The notes under the pieces were generated by a model. The model made no database searches. It saw only the letters and a program-made list of their open reading frames with translations, and was not told the origin of the DNA. From assembly GCF_907164915.1 (NCBI RefSeq), contig NC_061864.1:14019889-14083888 (forward strand): a stretch of DNA of 64,000 nucleotides. Direction: 5' to 3'. Source of the DNA: Impatiens glandulifera. Lineage: Eukaryota; Streptophyta; Magnoliopsida; Ericales; Balsaminaceae. The first letter of the stretch is position 1. Every line of letters starts with the position of its first letter. The position numbers and the translations under genes are program-made. Shown here in pieces: positions 35,380 to 49,106 of the stretch.

Positions 35380-37135
35380 ATGACTTTTGATCAATATATT
35401 TAGTCATAATTTACCGCTAATAACTCGATCATTCCTAAATAAAACAGGGAGTTGAAGAGAAATACTTTCCTCAATAAGGAACCATCAAAAAGAATTCTTG
35501 AAGGAAGGTCATTGTTGCAATGTGGTACAAGTCTAAAATAATTTTGCAAAAAATAATTGTTGCATGATACGGATTAATTGGGTAGGAGGTATAACAAACC
35601 TCAAATCTACTCCATAACCTTAATGCCCCCATATAGGTGAGCTGATGCATCAGTTATCCAATAACTTTAATGCCCCCATATGGGTTACAAGCCCGCATTA
35701 CCAAGCCCGGCAAATTCAATATCAGTTCTAATGAATATATTCATAAGTTTAATTTGTAAATATATCGATGTGGGAATATATTTATCACAATATTAACAAA
35801 AACATTATAGGACTACTTATGTTAAATAAAGGCTCTTTCAAAAAGATAGATGTATAGCTCCAGAGGTCTATTATAGCATGAAATAATTTACTAGAGATTA
35901 CTAGAACATAAAATTAAGATTCTAAAATCAAGAAAGATGATGGAAAACATATTATGCCGAAATGTCTTTTGCAAGATTTTATTCCATGAATACAGAGTTA
36001 AAAAAAGATAAACAAACATAATTAATTTTAATTTTGATAAAACTTAAAAAACGGTAAGAATAAGTTGATTATAATCATTATTGATATGAGATTATTTAGT
36101 CAAATGAATAGGATAAAGAGTTTATTAGGATGATGTTTAGTAGTTTAATATGTTTGGTTAAACAAAGCAAGATACAAAAAAAGTTAGTCAAGTTGATGGT
36201 ACTCAATGATCAAATAGGAGGAGCAAACACCTCAAATCTATCATGATTCAGGACTGGTTTCAAGCAATGAACACAGAATTATTAGATCTTAAACAAAATA
36301 ATACATGGGAAATCACTGAGTTACTCAAACATAAGAACCTATTGGTTGTTGTTGAACATGCGAGACAAATATAAGGTAAAATTTGTTATGTATGGATTTT
36401 CAACAAGGGAAAACTGATGTGATCCAGCTATGATAAAAAAACAAATAGATACATCAACTATTGAAAAAATAGCAGATAGTTATATATAAACAAAATACCT
36501 TACAATCATATTAACTTCGGAATAAAGGAGCAAATTGGATTAAATCCACACAAACATAGAGAGACTCAGTCATGATCCATTAGAAAATCGTCAAACTAAA
36601 ATTGAAATGAACTTCTTTTTTTAGTACCATTTGTAGACTAAACTTATTTGCAAGAGAGAAGGCTGCCTAGTCAGTTTTCAATTCCAGACAACAATTTATT
36701 TTTTTTAATAAAGAAAATTATTTGTGATAATCATTTAGCCAACATGCTTTATATCAACTGTTCTAGTTTGAGGATCACCAACTAATAAAGCATTAACATA
36801 CTATTATTGTTTGAGGAAACCATTAACCTTAAATATATCGATGTGGGAATTTTTCACTATACAACCAAGATATTTATACACAAGAAAAAATCTTGATAAA
36901 TGCAGATAAACATAATGATATGACCAGAATAAACCCTAATTTTCCAAAAACAATACAAATAAAAAAGTTGTATCTTTTTTTCTTTTTGCTAACAAATAAT
37001 CTAACTTTATTGGTGCTACAGAAACTGTTCAACAGATCAACACAAGTTATATTTATCGTTAGGTTAAAAATTAGTTTTTAAAAAACAATAAGAGCTCCCA
37101 AATATATTAGAGGCATTTAAATAATATTAATACAA
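35380..37135. repeat. Array-block DNA, unit B middle part
   Basis: Colinear with 10308-11985. It carries two GCC/CATATGGG motifs (35615-35712) and a diverged 95-nt-type module near 35462-35545. No intact gene. Confidence 0.6.
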
Positions 37136-37206
37136 GCACCAGTGGTCTAGTGGTAGAATAGTATCCTGCCACGGTACAGACCCGGGTTCAATTCCCGGCT
37201 GGTGCA
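37136..37206 (+). tRNA. tRNA-Gly(GCC), unit B
   Basis: This is the best-preserved copy. The acceptor GCACCAG/CTGGTGC is fully paired with discriminator A. The anticodon loop CTGCCAC has GCC at 37168-37170. The T-arm stem CCGGG/CCCGG is fully paired around TTCAATT. The anticodon stem GTATC/GGTAC has one T-G pair. The A-box and B-box (GGTTCAATTCC) are intact, CAA and AT-rich DNA lie upstream, and a TTTTT terminator starts about 10 bases downstream. It would decode GGC/GGU. It is likely able to be transcribed by RNA polymerase III. Confidence 0.93.
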
Positions 37207-37999
37207 GTCATCAACTTTTTGTCCTTCAATTTAAGCTTTATCTCAAAATGATACAATTTTAACCCATTCTAAAACTATATGACTTTTTATCAATATATTT
37301 ACTCATAATTTACCCCTCAATAACACATAAGATTGAAATAAACAGAAATAACTTACCATGTCCCGATCTCATCTCTCCCTTCATTCCTTTTCACTTTCTG
37401 GTCTATTAGAAAATTCTCCTCTCCAAGCAATTTCCAAACATTCCATGGACAGGAAGAACTAATAAATTAAAAAATATCTTCTAATCAATTGTATTAAAAA
37501 CATTAAATATATTGATATGGAATTTATCATTATCGATCAATATATTAAGTCATAGTTTACCCTTAATTTTTTAAAAACACAAGACATGGAGTTTGAAAAG
37601 AAATACCTTTCTCAATAAGGAACTATGAAGAATCATTATTCTAAATTTTATAAGCAGAATCAGAAATCCTATCAAAGCATTAACCCATCGACTCCTCTAA
37701 CGCCTTCGATATGCAATACAATAATCTTAATACCCCTATTTGGTTTACAGACACACACTTAGCTTCTGATAATCTCTAAAGTTTAACAAAATATAAGTAT
37801 TGCTTAGCATTGGCTATGAATTATGGTCACCAATAAACCTAAGATAAAGGGTCCAAATCCAGGGGAAATCTTAATCTCAAAATATGCCACATTATTATTA
37901 CCTCAATCTAAATCTATATGACTTTTGATTAATATATTTAGTCATAATTTACCGCTAATAACTCATCCCTAAATAAAACAGGGAGTTGAAGAGAAATAC
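37207..37999. repeat. Array-block DNA, unit B
   Basis: Colinear with 12057-12862. A 114-nt-type module variant lies near 37355-37450. Confidence 0.55.
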
Positions 38000-38094
38000 C
38001 TTCCTCAATAAGGAACCACCAAGAAGAATTCTTGAAGGAAGGTCATTGTTGCAATTTGAGTACAAGTCTAAAATATCATCAAACATATATATGC
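38000..38094 (-). pseudogene. 95-nt exon-like module, unit B
   Basis: The minus strand has a complete exon grammar: a T-rich tract and acceptor TTTTTTTGTAG, a 95-nt open frame containing MFDDILDLYSNCNNDLPSRI and ending LLRK, and donor AGGAAG|GTATTT. Unit C has the same length and signals (56969-57063). Family not recognised. Confidence 0.5.
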
Positions 38095-38533
38095 CTACAA
38101 AAAAAAGAAAATCAAATCTTTGGTGTGAGTTTATGAATCAATTGCAAAATTAAAAAAAAAAAATTGTTGCTATCCAATAATCCTAATGCCCCCATATGGG
38201 TTACAGGCCCACATTACCAAGCCCGGCAGATAATTGTCAACTGAAACGCATTAATTGGGTAGGAGGTAAAAGAAACCCCAAATCTACTCAATTAAACCTC
38301 GCATTAGTTGGGTATTTACTCAACTAAGCTCAGCGCCAGCCATCCAATAACCTTAATGCCCCCATATGGGTTACAGGCCCGCATTACCAAAGCCCGGCAA
38401 ATATAATATCAGTTCTAATTAATATATTCATAAGCTTAATATCTAAATATATCGATGTGGGAATATATTTATCACAATATTAACAAAAAAATTATAGGAC
38501 TAGTTATCTTAAAGTCCATTCCAAAAAGATTGA

Positions 38534-38566
38534 TACAGATCCCGGGTTCAATTCCCAGCTGGTGCA
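38534..38566 (+). pseudogene. tRNA-Gly 3'-half remnant, unit B
   Basis: CCCGGGTTCAATTCCCAGCT followed by GGTGCA is an almost perfect tRNA-Gly T arm and acceptor end, including a usable B-box. The 5' half is absent. The same piece is at 57504-57536. Confidence 0.75.
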
Positions 38567-39271
38567 ATCGTGATTTTATCCTTCGAATTTTAACCACCTT
38601 ATAAAACAATATGACTTTTCATCAATATATTTAGTCATAATTTACCCAAATAAGTAACACACTACAAACAAGGAGTCAAAAGAAATACCTTACCATGTCC
38701 CTCCAATCAGAGTATTCCATCACAGTGACTGAACAAAACCTTGACTATAAGTCATTAACTAATGTGGGCATTTTAAAACTACTCGTTCAAAATATAATCC
38801 TCCTGTTAAACAATCTACCTTGATATAAACCCTGATAATATTATATGAAAAAACATAATCTACTAATGGTGCGACAACAACTGCCCATCTGATCCAACAG
38901 GCACAAGTTATATTTATCCATTGGTTAAAAATCATCTTTACTCAATGAATGAATGCAGTTATAAGAAGATATACAAACTACTATCTACTACGGATTTCAA
39001 GTATTAGACTCCAAATTAAACAAATATAAACTCTATGTAACCTCAAAATATAGACGTCAAAACTGAGAATCTTCATTCAATAAACCTCTTTAAAATATGA
39101 TCTAAATCAGAGGAAATCTTAATCTCAAAATATAGCACATTTTTAACCCCCTTCAAAATTAGCTTCTAAAATTATAGCCGTTTTGACCAATATCTTTAAC
39201 CACAATTTACTCCTAGTAACATCCTGAATAAAACACAAAACAGGGAGACTAAGAGACATACCTTCCTCGCA

Positions 39272-39297
39272 AATAATAGTACCCTGTTACGTTACAA
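39272..39297 (+). pseudogene. tRNA-Gly anticodon-arm remnant, unit B
   Basis: AATAGTACCCTGTTACGTTA corresponds to the anticodon arm. It is more decayed than 5682-5707. Confidence 0.45.
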
Positions 39298-42200
39298 AAC
39301 TATATCACTTGATCAATATTTGTAGTCATAATTAGTAACACACTCCTAATAAAATAAAAAACAAGGAGTTCAGGAGCAATACCTTCCTCACAAAGGAACT
39401 GAGGAAATATAGAAACAATCAAGAAGACCTACAACTTTTGGTAATCTTTTTCTATGCTCGTCCATCTGATTATAATAAAACTGGTTTAATTTTATAAGTT
39501 TAGGCATTAAACAAAAAATACTCATCCCACAGTAAAAATATAAAAGAGCAGGGACTTGAAGATAATAAAGAATCCAAAAAATACCTATAATTGTTGTTTC
39601 TTGGTACATGTCTTCTATGCCAAAAAAGTGTTTTAAAAGTTTATACATAAAAAAATAGTCATCCCCAATACAAAATGAAAGACAATAAAGAATAACAAAA
39701 TCCAACTCAATTGATTAAACCCATTCTCTAATCACCTTAATGCCCCATCCATACAATCAGGTTAGGATTAAATTGCAAAATTATGGTCAAAGTTAGTTTA
39801 GGGTTAAAAGCTGATGTTGCACAATGCAAAATTATTGTCCTATTGTTACGCATTTAAAGGAGTAGGCAAAACCAATATCCAATTTAGAATCAGGACCACA
39901 AATCTACTCCATAATACATACATCAACAATCCAATAATATTAATGCTCCCATATGGGTTACAGGCCAGCACTACCAAACCCAGCAAATTAAACTTTAGTT
40001 CTAATCAATTCTATTCATAAGACTATCCTTTATATATATCAATGTGGGAATCTTGATAAATGCAGATTATCTTGTCGGTTACTGTAAGTGATTGTTTGCA
40101 TTAACTTGTTTGACAATTTTGTTATGTTAACCCACTAAGGTAGCTCAAGTGACAAGAGTAGTTTCTAAGAAGCTGAAAATCTTCCAAAATATGAAAATCT
40201 TTAAGACTAGAAGAATCAATTGGAGAAAACATACAAATTATGACATTGCATTTATATATAAATTTTACAGATTTATTGAAGTAATTGGTAATATCTCCTC
40301 ATAAAATTTTGATTATCTCAATTTATATGTTAATGCTTAGCATTGGCTTTGAATTATGGTAGTCAATAACACCCTTTCAAATTACATTCTAAAACTATAT
40401 GACTATTAAACAATATATTAAGTCATAATTTACCCTTAGTAACACACTCTTTAATAAAACACAAGACATAAATCCGAGTTGAAGAGAAATACCTTTCTCA
40501 AGAAGTAACTGAGAAATACGGAACCATCAAAATATGAACTTTTGTACTCGTCTTCTATGTCCGCCACCCACACATCTGATCAAGATAAAACTGATTTTAT
40601 AAGTTTATACATCAAATAAAAAATACTCATCCCTTAATAAAATTGAAAGAAACCCCAAATCTACTCAATTAAGCCTCGCAATAATTTATTATTACAATAA
40701 TCCCAGGAAATCTTAATCTCAAAATATGCCACATTATTATTACCTCAATCTAAATCTATATGACTTTTGATCAATATATTTAGTCATAATTTACCGCTAA
40801 TAACTCATTCCTAAATAAAACAGGGAGTTGAAGAGAAATACCTTCCCCAATAAGGAACCATAAAGAAGAAGAAAGAAGGCCATATTAAAAAAATAATTTT
40901 GCAAAAATTATTGTTGCTATCCAATAATCCTAACGCCCCCATATTGGTTACAGGCCCACACTACCAAGCCCGGCAGATAATTGTGAATTGGATATGCATT
41001 AATTGGGTAGGAGGTAAACAAACCCCAAATCTACTCAAGTAAGCCTCTGCATTAACTAGGTGGTCTCATGCACCTACTCATTTAAGCCTATATAACACCA
41101 TAGATCCAATTACCTTAATGCCCCCATATGGGTTACAAGCCCGCATTACCGAGCCCGGCAAACACAATATCAGTTCTAATTAATATATTCATAAGCTTAA
41201 TACGTAAATATATTGATGTGGGAATATATTTATCACAATATTAACAAAAACATATAGGACTATTCTTAAAGACCTTTTGAAAAAGATAGATATATACCCG
41301 GGAACATATTCCAGCCACTAAAAAAATACCTTGAGAATCAGATATGAGAAGCAAATGGGCAATAATAGATACAAAGTATTTATTGTCAATAATTCTTCTA
41401 AGCAAGCCTCTTAATTTGAAGCAGGTCAGCTTGAATAATGAATGGGTTCAAGCAATCAACCCAGAATCATTAGCTCTTTAACAAAATAATAGATGGGGAC
41501 TCACCGAGTTACTCAAATGTAAGAAACCTATTGGTTGGTGTTGAACATATAATGTTGCGCAGATGCAGAGTCCAACAGGCGAGCATGGACATTGCTCCAT
41601 TGCTAATTTGTTGGTATATAAAGATAAGAAAATACATGTTGTGTTTTCAATAATGAAAGAAGCTAGAAAATTAAAGGAAAAAGTGATAGTCCAATTAGGA
41701 ACAACCAACGAAAGAAGCCTTGATCGGGCATAACGAAAAGCCTTGATCGGGCATAACGAACGATTGGGGAATTCATAGCACCCTTCCTAATAAAACCTAT
41801 ATTAAATGTCTAACATAAAATTTTCCGACAGGTAAAATTACAAGGAATTCATCCACCTCTTCTTTCCTTCCTTGTGATGATTCTCAATATATACCAGCAA
41901 ATACCAATTCCATATCCAAATTGGTCAAACATGGGCATACAACAAAGAATAAAGCATTTCTTGCAGAGATGAACAATGTTAAAAGATTAATTACAAGCAG
42001 ATGCAGAATCCAACAAGCGAGCATGGACATATCTCCTCCATCGCTAATTTGTTGGGATTCTTCAAATTAGGTCAGGGAAGTTGTATCCCTGTAGCTAAAT
42101 CAGAATTGTGTTACCACTCCACTTTCATCATCACACTACTGTATATATAATGCAGGCACGAAATGTCTTTCGCAAGACATAGGAAATTAAAGGTTGCGAG

Positions 42201-42370
42201 CTGATCATCTGGATTTTATTCCATGAATGCAGAGTTATAGGAAGATATACAAACTACCATCTGCTACGGATTTCGAGTATTAGACTCTAAATTAATCAAA
42301 CACGTTGCCCTAAACTCTAAGTAACCTCAAAATAGTGTCGTCAAAACTGAGATTCTTCATTCAAACTCAC

Positions 42371-42605
42371 CGGATAATATCGAAACTTCATTTTCGATCG
42401 GTTCTCTGCCTCGGGGCCGGACAGAGCATGATGGATTGGTGGAAACACCGGTTCTTCCGTCAACGCCATCATCGGAATATTCCATGGAGGAGAAGACTGA
42501 ACAAATAGAATGATGAAGGCATTTCAATAACCGCTTCTTCCATTTCTGCAACTTTCTATCTCTCTCTGAATGATAGTTATTAGCTTCTTTAGTAAGCTTC
42601 TTCAT
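42371..42605 (-). pseudogene. Exon-1-like module, unit B
   Basis: This matches 15230-15461. The frame has 82 codons (one extra Lys near the start), with NTAVSTN changed to RTGVSTN, and keeps the TATCCG|GTGAGT donor. The 5' part is followed upstream by the degenerate copia. Confidence 0.5.
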
Positions 42606-42719
42606 CTTTGAGCGGTTATCTCACATTTTATCAAATATTTAATTTATCAAAATAACTGTTACCCCTAACTTCGTAATTACACAAATTGAAAAAATATATA
42701 TAATTGCAGAAACTAAAAT

Positions 42720-43985
42720 TTATACGAGGCTAGATTAACTACCTAGCATTCAACATTCAGAGGGGATATAATCCAGTGTGTTCTTAGTTTTTTGAACTCC
42801 TTACTGTATTTACAACGATGTTTTTTCTCGAAAGTGCAGTGTTCACACAACTCAAGGTGGTAAACTTGTGGCTAGATAGAATATTCCGTTAGCACAGAAC
42901 TTGCATCTCCCTCTCCCCATATTTCAAAGTCACATATGCCACAACTTGGTAACATCAGGATACCGATTCACAGATTTGGATGCAACCGGAACCTGCTAGC
43001 GTCTTACCTTGAAGTATATACAAGATATTCTGTTTGATATATTTCAGTATTGTTTTTGAACCTTTACTGATGCACAATATTCACAGATTTGGATGCAACC
43101 GGAACCTGCTAGCATCTTACCTTGAAGTATATACAAGATTAACTGTTTGATATCTTTCAGTATTGTTTTTGAACCTTTACTGATGCACAATTGTTACTCT
43201 TCACTGTTAAACTTAAACATTTAACATCTAAAATGTCTAAAGATATTAAGTTTTTCTTCAATTGAGGAACATGCCGAACGCCAATTAGGGTTCGTATTTT
43301 ATCATCATCAGTCAGAATCTTGATAGTCTCAATACCCACCGTTCTACATATGGCAGTATTTCCCATGACAACGTTTCCACCATCATAATCTTCATAGGTA
43401 TCGAACCATTCTTTGTTTGAATTTATATGATATTAACACCCTGAATCCAACACACACGTATCAATAGGGTGTAGAAAAGAGTTAGATACAAGGGCAATGT
43501 CCTCCTCCGAGTCAGTGTCTCTGTCTTTATGTGTTATAGCAGCCGTAGAGACTTACCTTCAAACATACGAAGACTGAACATATGTTGTTTCAATAACAAC
43601 ATGTTAGTTAGTGACTTTGTCATGTACAAGGCTCTAACTTCGACCACAGATCGATTGCGGTATCTTCATCTGATACCTCAGTAATCACTTCATCAGTCAA
43701 ACAGAGTAAAATCGTTGAGTGTGCCTTCTCTTCCAAGACCTCAAGCTCAACAGTGATTTTACCAGAGGTAGACTCCTTTGCAGGACATGCAACTATCTTC
43801 GCCTTTTCCTTCGACAATGGTGCCTAGACACCTTGTTGTTTAAGCAAGACTCGCATTTTAATCTGTCATAGACCAAAACTATTTCACTCTGTGAATTTTT
43901 TGATTTTCAGATTCATTGAAGATACTTTTTCGCCAGAAAACAAATAGTGATAATCTGATCGGATATAACCTGCTCTGATACCAAC
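42720..43985 (-). pseudogene. Degenerate Ty1/copia gag-protease-GAG_pre-integrase, unit B
   Basis: This is the same remnant as in unit A with different lesions. A 65-codon gag piece (LEEKAHSTILLCLTDEVITE, TAIDLWSKLE) is open here. The segment with VGIETIKILTDDDKIRTLIG and VRHVPQLKKNLISL is also open. A 112-bp internal tandem duplication (42967-43190) is unique to unit B. Confidence 0.8.
43972..43983 (-). other. Primer-binding site of the degenerate copia, unit B
   Basis: TGGTATCAGAGC on the minus strand; the LTR-like sequence starts at 43986 with TGTTGTGCGG. Confidence 0.8.
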
Positions 43986-44478
43986 TGTTGTGCGGAATGC
44001 AAAATGTGATAAATAATGAAGTATTGGAAAAATAGATGAAGAGAAATTTCTTATTGTCAAAGATGAAGATGAAAAAATTATAGCAAATGAAAAAGATTAC
44101 AGCTCTCTAAATTCTGGAAAAAAAAAACGTAAAACATAAACCCTAAAACACCTGCTCTCTAAATTCTGGAAAAAAAAAAACGTAAAACATAAACCCTAAA
44201 ACACCTGTAGAATAAATGTGATGTAACTGAAATTAATATAAACCACAAACAATTGATGGTTGATATTAATTCATATAAGGCAAAACGTTACCCCTAATCT
44301 ATCACTTTATTTAACCCAACTTATATTCAAATATAATCTCATCATTAAATTTAGAATTAACACAAAAACCAAGCACACCAGAGTTGTAAATGCCAATAGA
44401 GTTGTAAAGATCATCACTTCAAAATACCATCCAATTTCTACAAATTTGCAAAATTAGTGACAAATATATATATATATA
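43986..44478 (-). repeat. Probable 5' LTR of the degenerate copia, unit B
   Basis: Colinear with 16734-17244. It contains a private tandem duplication of about 54 bp (44100-44207). The outer end is not determined. Confidence 0.4.
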
Positions 44479-45528
44479 ATGTTGCTATAAAAATTGGAAA
44501 ATCACTTTTTAACTTAATTTAAGTGGAAAACTGTAAAGTTACCCTTTAACCTTTTTTTGTAGTGACATTGAAATTCAAATAATATATCAAACATATTGAA
44601 ATTAAAAGAACCATTTTAAATATATCAAATTAGTTTAGAGATAATATTTCTCTAAAACCAAACATTTTATTTGCGTTTTTCCCTTAATTTCATACAAACT
44701 TTATTGCATCATAATTATGTAAATAACTTCATATTGTAGATGATGGTATTCTAAATTTATGTATATTGGTAAGATGAATAAACATTGGTTCAACAATTTC
44801 TGGTGACCATATAGACTCTCCAACTTCAAGCATAACACAAATAATCTTCTCGTCCTTTAACACCTCGATGATTTACAAGATACAACACAATTATTGAATG
44901 TGTCTTCTCTTCCAGATTCTGACCATCTCATCAGTTATTTTTTCTCATGTTAACAACTTAACGCCCCAATAAATCTTAGTGTTTCATGCAAATCACGTAT
45001 ATTAATTTGCCACATCATCTTCAAGACACAATATAATAGTTGAATATATAATAAGAGTGTGTATTTAATAAATGAAAGTTTACTAGATTGAGATTCGTAC
45101 ATAAACCTCATCATCTCTTTTGTCACAAAAAAAAAAACATACATAAACTTGAAAAATGATGAGAAACACAAAGTGTAGGATAAATTAATTATTATACAAA
45201 AAAAATATATTAAGTATATTTTAAAATATAATTTTAATTATTAAAATATAATTATTTAAACTAAAATGAGGTACGTTGTTTTATATTCAGGAATGAGAAA
45301 AGGAACAAAAATGAGTGTTTAGTTGATGAATTTCATTTTAAAACATTGATTAGATTTTTGGATACTCAGGAATATTTAAGTCAATAACTTTAACATGATT
45401 TTATTTAATATTTAATATTTTAGTTTTATAAAAAAGTTTAATATAATTATAAATTATATCACATTTATTAGTTATTGGTTGAAATATTTAAAATATTATA
45501 ATAGAGTCAAATATTGAATTCTATTTAG

Positions 45529-45582
<54 letters not shown>

Positions 45583-46011
45583 AAATATATTCACATAATC
45601 TTATTTAAAATTCTAGTAAATAATTTTTTTATATAACTTTTTAGGTAGAAAAAATATTATTGATTTATTATAAAATAAAATATTATTTAAAGTAGCTTGT
45701 AGACATGTTATTTAATAGTAATGGGAAGATGTATTAAGTTTTTTAAATATGTAATTTTAATTATTAAAAGAAATTTATTTAAATTGAAATCAATATAATA
45801 AATATTAAAAGGATAAATTATTAATGAAAAGTTAATTATATTATATCTTTTTCTTCTATAAGATTAAAATAAAATTTTAATAATAATAGTATAATAAATT
45901 TAAATAGTTAAAAACGAAATAATATTTAAATTAATTTAATAAATTTTAAAATAATAAGTGATTAATTAATAATTTTTTTATTTTTATATTTTGTGAATAA
46001 GATCAAAATAA

Positions 46012-46084
<73 letters not shown>

Positions 46085-47130
46085 CTTTGTGATGAAGATA
46101 TAATAAATGATATAATTAAAATAAAATATATGTTTTGTACCATGACATAATTTTATATTCCTTTATTCAAATTTATTTTTTCATTTTAGATAAGTTTGAT
46201 ATTGATAATTTGATTAGGAAAGATTTGGGTTAATCAAACTTTTCTATTTAGTAGTTATTCAAATTTTATATTAGATAATTTTTCTAATTACTTGAGAGTG
46301 TTTATTCTTTTCTTTTAATTTAAAAAGTTTTTTTTTATATTCATTTAATTTTGATACATATATTCAAATTTTAAAATATCAAACCAATAATATATTTTTT
46401 TTTTTTCAAATTTTAAAATATCAAACCAATTATAATAGAGAGTTGAGAGAGCGTATTAATGAATAAATGATGTTTTGCCAAATTTTATATTAATTTGTGG
46501 AATAGATAGTTAATTAAATTGATTTTGTTTAAAGTGATGGATTTCTATCACCTTTTTATTATTAAAAAAATATTTAAGTAAGCGACTACGTTCAGTAAAT
46601 CGCAATTCTTTTTGTGTGTCGGGCAGGGTTTTTGTGTGTCGGGCAGGGTTGGTGGGCTTCAACCACTTAAACCCCTCATTATTTCCTAACAGTTGTATGT
46701 ATAATAGAGTCTATTAATGCAATAATCATATCTTTACTCAAAACGTTCTAAAAAAAATCTTTGAAATGTTTTTTATTTTTATTATATTTATACAATTATA
46801 TCATTATGACAAAAAAAAAAAAAAGAAAAACAATTTAGTTGTATAATGAAATTTTTGAGAATTGCTATCCATTTTTTTTTTTCAATATTAGATTATTTTT
46901 AATTTGCAATGATAGCCTTTTATATATTTAATTTTATTAGGATTGTACCTATTAATTTATTTATTAAAGTAGGTACATTTTTTTTTATTTGACCCTTTAA
47001 CAAATCATTGATAAAATTGTAAAATTTAAAAAACTTTGGTTAAAATTGTAAAATTTAAAAAACTTTGGTTAAAATTATATTTTATACTTACTGTTTTATT
47101 TATAAAAGCACATATAGGCCCAAAAGAAAA
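44479..47130. other. AT-rich spacer with long (TA)n tracts, unit B
   Basis: No gene is seen. (TA)n tracts lie at 45531-45577 and 46016-46081. The empty hAT target is near 45091-45104. Two short private tandem duplications lie near 46609-46650 and 47012-47069. Confidence 0.65.
46016..46081. repeat. (TA)n microsatellite, unit B
   Basis: About 33 TA repeats; the counterpart in unit A (20236-20248) has about 6. Confidence 0.95.
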
Positions 47131-47220
47131 CTTACAATAACCCTAACAGTTTTTTTTTTCATTCCGCCGCAGTCTCTTCTTCTTCTGTCTCCTATTTCTG
47201 TCTGTTCTCTCAAAATTTGA

Positions 47221-47442
47221 ATGAACATCTTTGGCCGTCTTCTTCTTGTCATAATGCGAAGATTCAAGTACTATGTAAGCGTAACTTCTAAAGAAGTTTA
47301 CGTCTACAATGGTTTATATAGAACTACAACTATGGTGGGAAGTGTTTTGAGCTGTAGGATCCAACTCAGGCAAAACATTTATTTCAGGTATAATGCAAAG
47401 TTAATGTTTTGGTGTATGTGGCCTTATTTTGTTTATTTGTGA
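47221..47442 (+). CDS. Hypothetical small ORF in a gene-like 5' region, unit B
   Basis: This 73-codon frame matches 21339-21560 with two residue differences (V3I, M11I), after the same pyrimidine-rich leader. The follow-on exon-like stretch (47505-47640) has a small indel relative to unit A that shifts its frame. This argues against a functional protein extending beyond the first part. Confidence 0.33.
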   Translation: MNIFGRLLLVIMRRFKYYVSVTSKEVYVYNGLYRTTTMVGSVLSCRIQLRQNIYFRYNAKLMFWCMWPYFVYL

Positions 47443-48032
47443 TTAAAAGACTCTCACTTTCGATATTGTATGGATGTTTTTTCAGAGAATAAAGCGCTCG
47501 CTCAACTCATGAATCGACCTCAAACATATCCCAACCTTCAACTCCATCAGCTGCATCGATTGCTTGTTCATCTGGACACCAATGGTCAAAAGATTTGATG
47601 GTGTAGGAAAAAGGGTTTCAGGTTGTGGCGATTGTGATGGTACAAAACCTTCAAGTTTTATGGTAGGTGGAATAATTGTATAAGATGAAATCAGATTTTA
47701 GAACTAGTTAGAAGTTGTGTAATATTGATTAATGTAATTGTAAACCAATGAAATAAAATGTAATTAGTTGAATGTGTTCTTCTGTTGCGAACAAATTTTA
47801 AATACCATGTAAACAATAAATTTGATTTGAATTTTCGAATTTGTTCGCTGGTTTTGGTGGTGGAGAAGGAAGAGGGCATGGGACATGTTTGAAACTAACC
47901 AAGGTTGAGAAATTGGAGTTTGGTACTTGTACTTGCAATAGTAATTTATATAAACCAATGATTATAGGTGTTTAGGATATTTCGTGGATTGCAGAGATGG
48001 GGATTTGAAGTATACATAAAGAGACAAAGACA

Positions 48033-48216
48033 ATGACCGATTGTCAGTTCGAATATTTTAAATCGGAGATGGAGAGTGAAAATATTACTCAATTGAGTGA
48101 GTTCATAATTGAGTGACTTCAGGTATTTTAAATGGGGGATGGAGAGTGAAAATATTATTCAATCGAATTTGATAATGAGAATCGTTGAAAACTCAATACC
48201 TGAATATATTAATATT
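48033..48216. repeat. Unit B-only segment with two imperfect 45-bp repeats
   Basis: About 184 bp, absent from unit A at 22176. It holds two copies of a TATTTTAAAT...GGAGATGGAGAGTGAAAAT sequence. Whether B gained it or A lost it is not clear. Confidence 0.6.
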
Positions 48217-48363
48217 AAAAAAAATAATTTTTTTAATTTCAATCTTAATTATCATTATAATAAATATATTATTTATTTTTTCTTTACCCAAAACCACCCT
48301 TTATAAGTCAAACAAACATCATTTGTAATAAATGTTTCCTTTCCATGAGTCACGACTCTTAAT

Positions 48364-49098
48364 TAGAATGGCATGGAGAGAGAAGGAGAAAGTACCCATG
48401 ACTCTTAATTTGAATGACAATAGGTACTCGTATACCCGATAGATGTGGGTAATCGATAGTCGGGTTCGGGTCGGGCATGGGGAGAGGGAGAAAGTACACG
48501 GTTGGGTACGTGGTCGAGGATGTGGATTGTGTGAAACTCGATATTCGATTTTATTAATATTAAAAGGATTTTTTTTTATTGAAACATAATATGGCTTTTC
48601 AAATTCTTTATCATTTCAAGTATATGTATCTCATAAATACATCATTATTTAGGTGCTACGCTTTAAATATCATCACAAATATACTCCACTCCATCTTTAA
48701 ATTTTTTATATTACCAAAAAAATATTTTCTACATAATCTTCACCTTACTTTAATATCAATATATTACATACTTTCATTATTCTTCATATTTAATCTTTTA
48801 ACTTATTTTCAACTTTCATTTAATTTTATTTTTTACTCTAATTTATCTTCTCAAATATCTACCAAATAAATAGGTAAGTAATATTTTTATTTGTATTTTT
48901 AATATTTTGATATTATTAATTTTAAAATTATTTATGTTTTTTTTCTTCAAAATATATAATCTCATAATTTATTTTTTAATCGGGTAATGGGGTACTTGTC
49001 AGGATCGGAAAACCGTCGGGTTCGGGTAGTAAATTTAAATCAGGTTCGGAGATGAATACTTAACTACTCGACAGGTAGGGTACTCGTTGCCATCCATA
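48364..49098. mobile_element. hAT-like non-autonomous element, unit B
   Basis: Counterpart of 22320-23065, flanked by the same CTCTTAAT duplications (48356-48363 and 49099-49106). Confidence 0.6.
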
Positions 49099-49106
49099 CT
49101 CTTAAT

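Larger units (their letters stand above)
38095..42356. repeat. Array-block DNA, unit B right part
   Basis: The stretch includes the 1.9-kb segment (38485-40412) missing from unit A. It has five GCC/CATATGGG motifs (about 38170, 38342, 39932, 40920, 41106), tRNA fragments and a 24-bp tandem duplication at 41710-41756. No intact gene. Confidence 0.6.
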
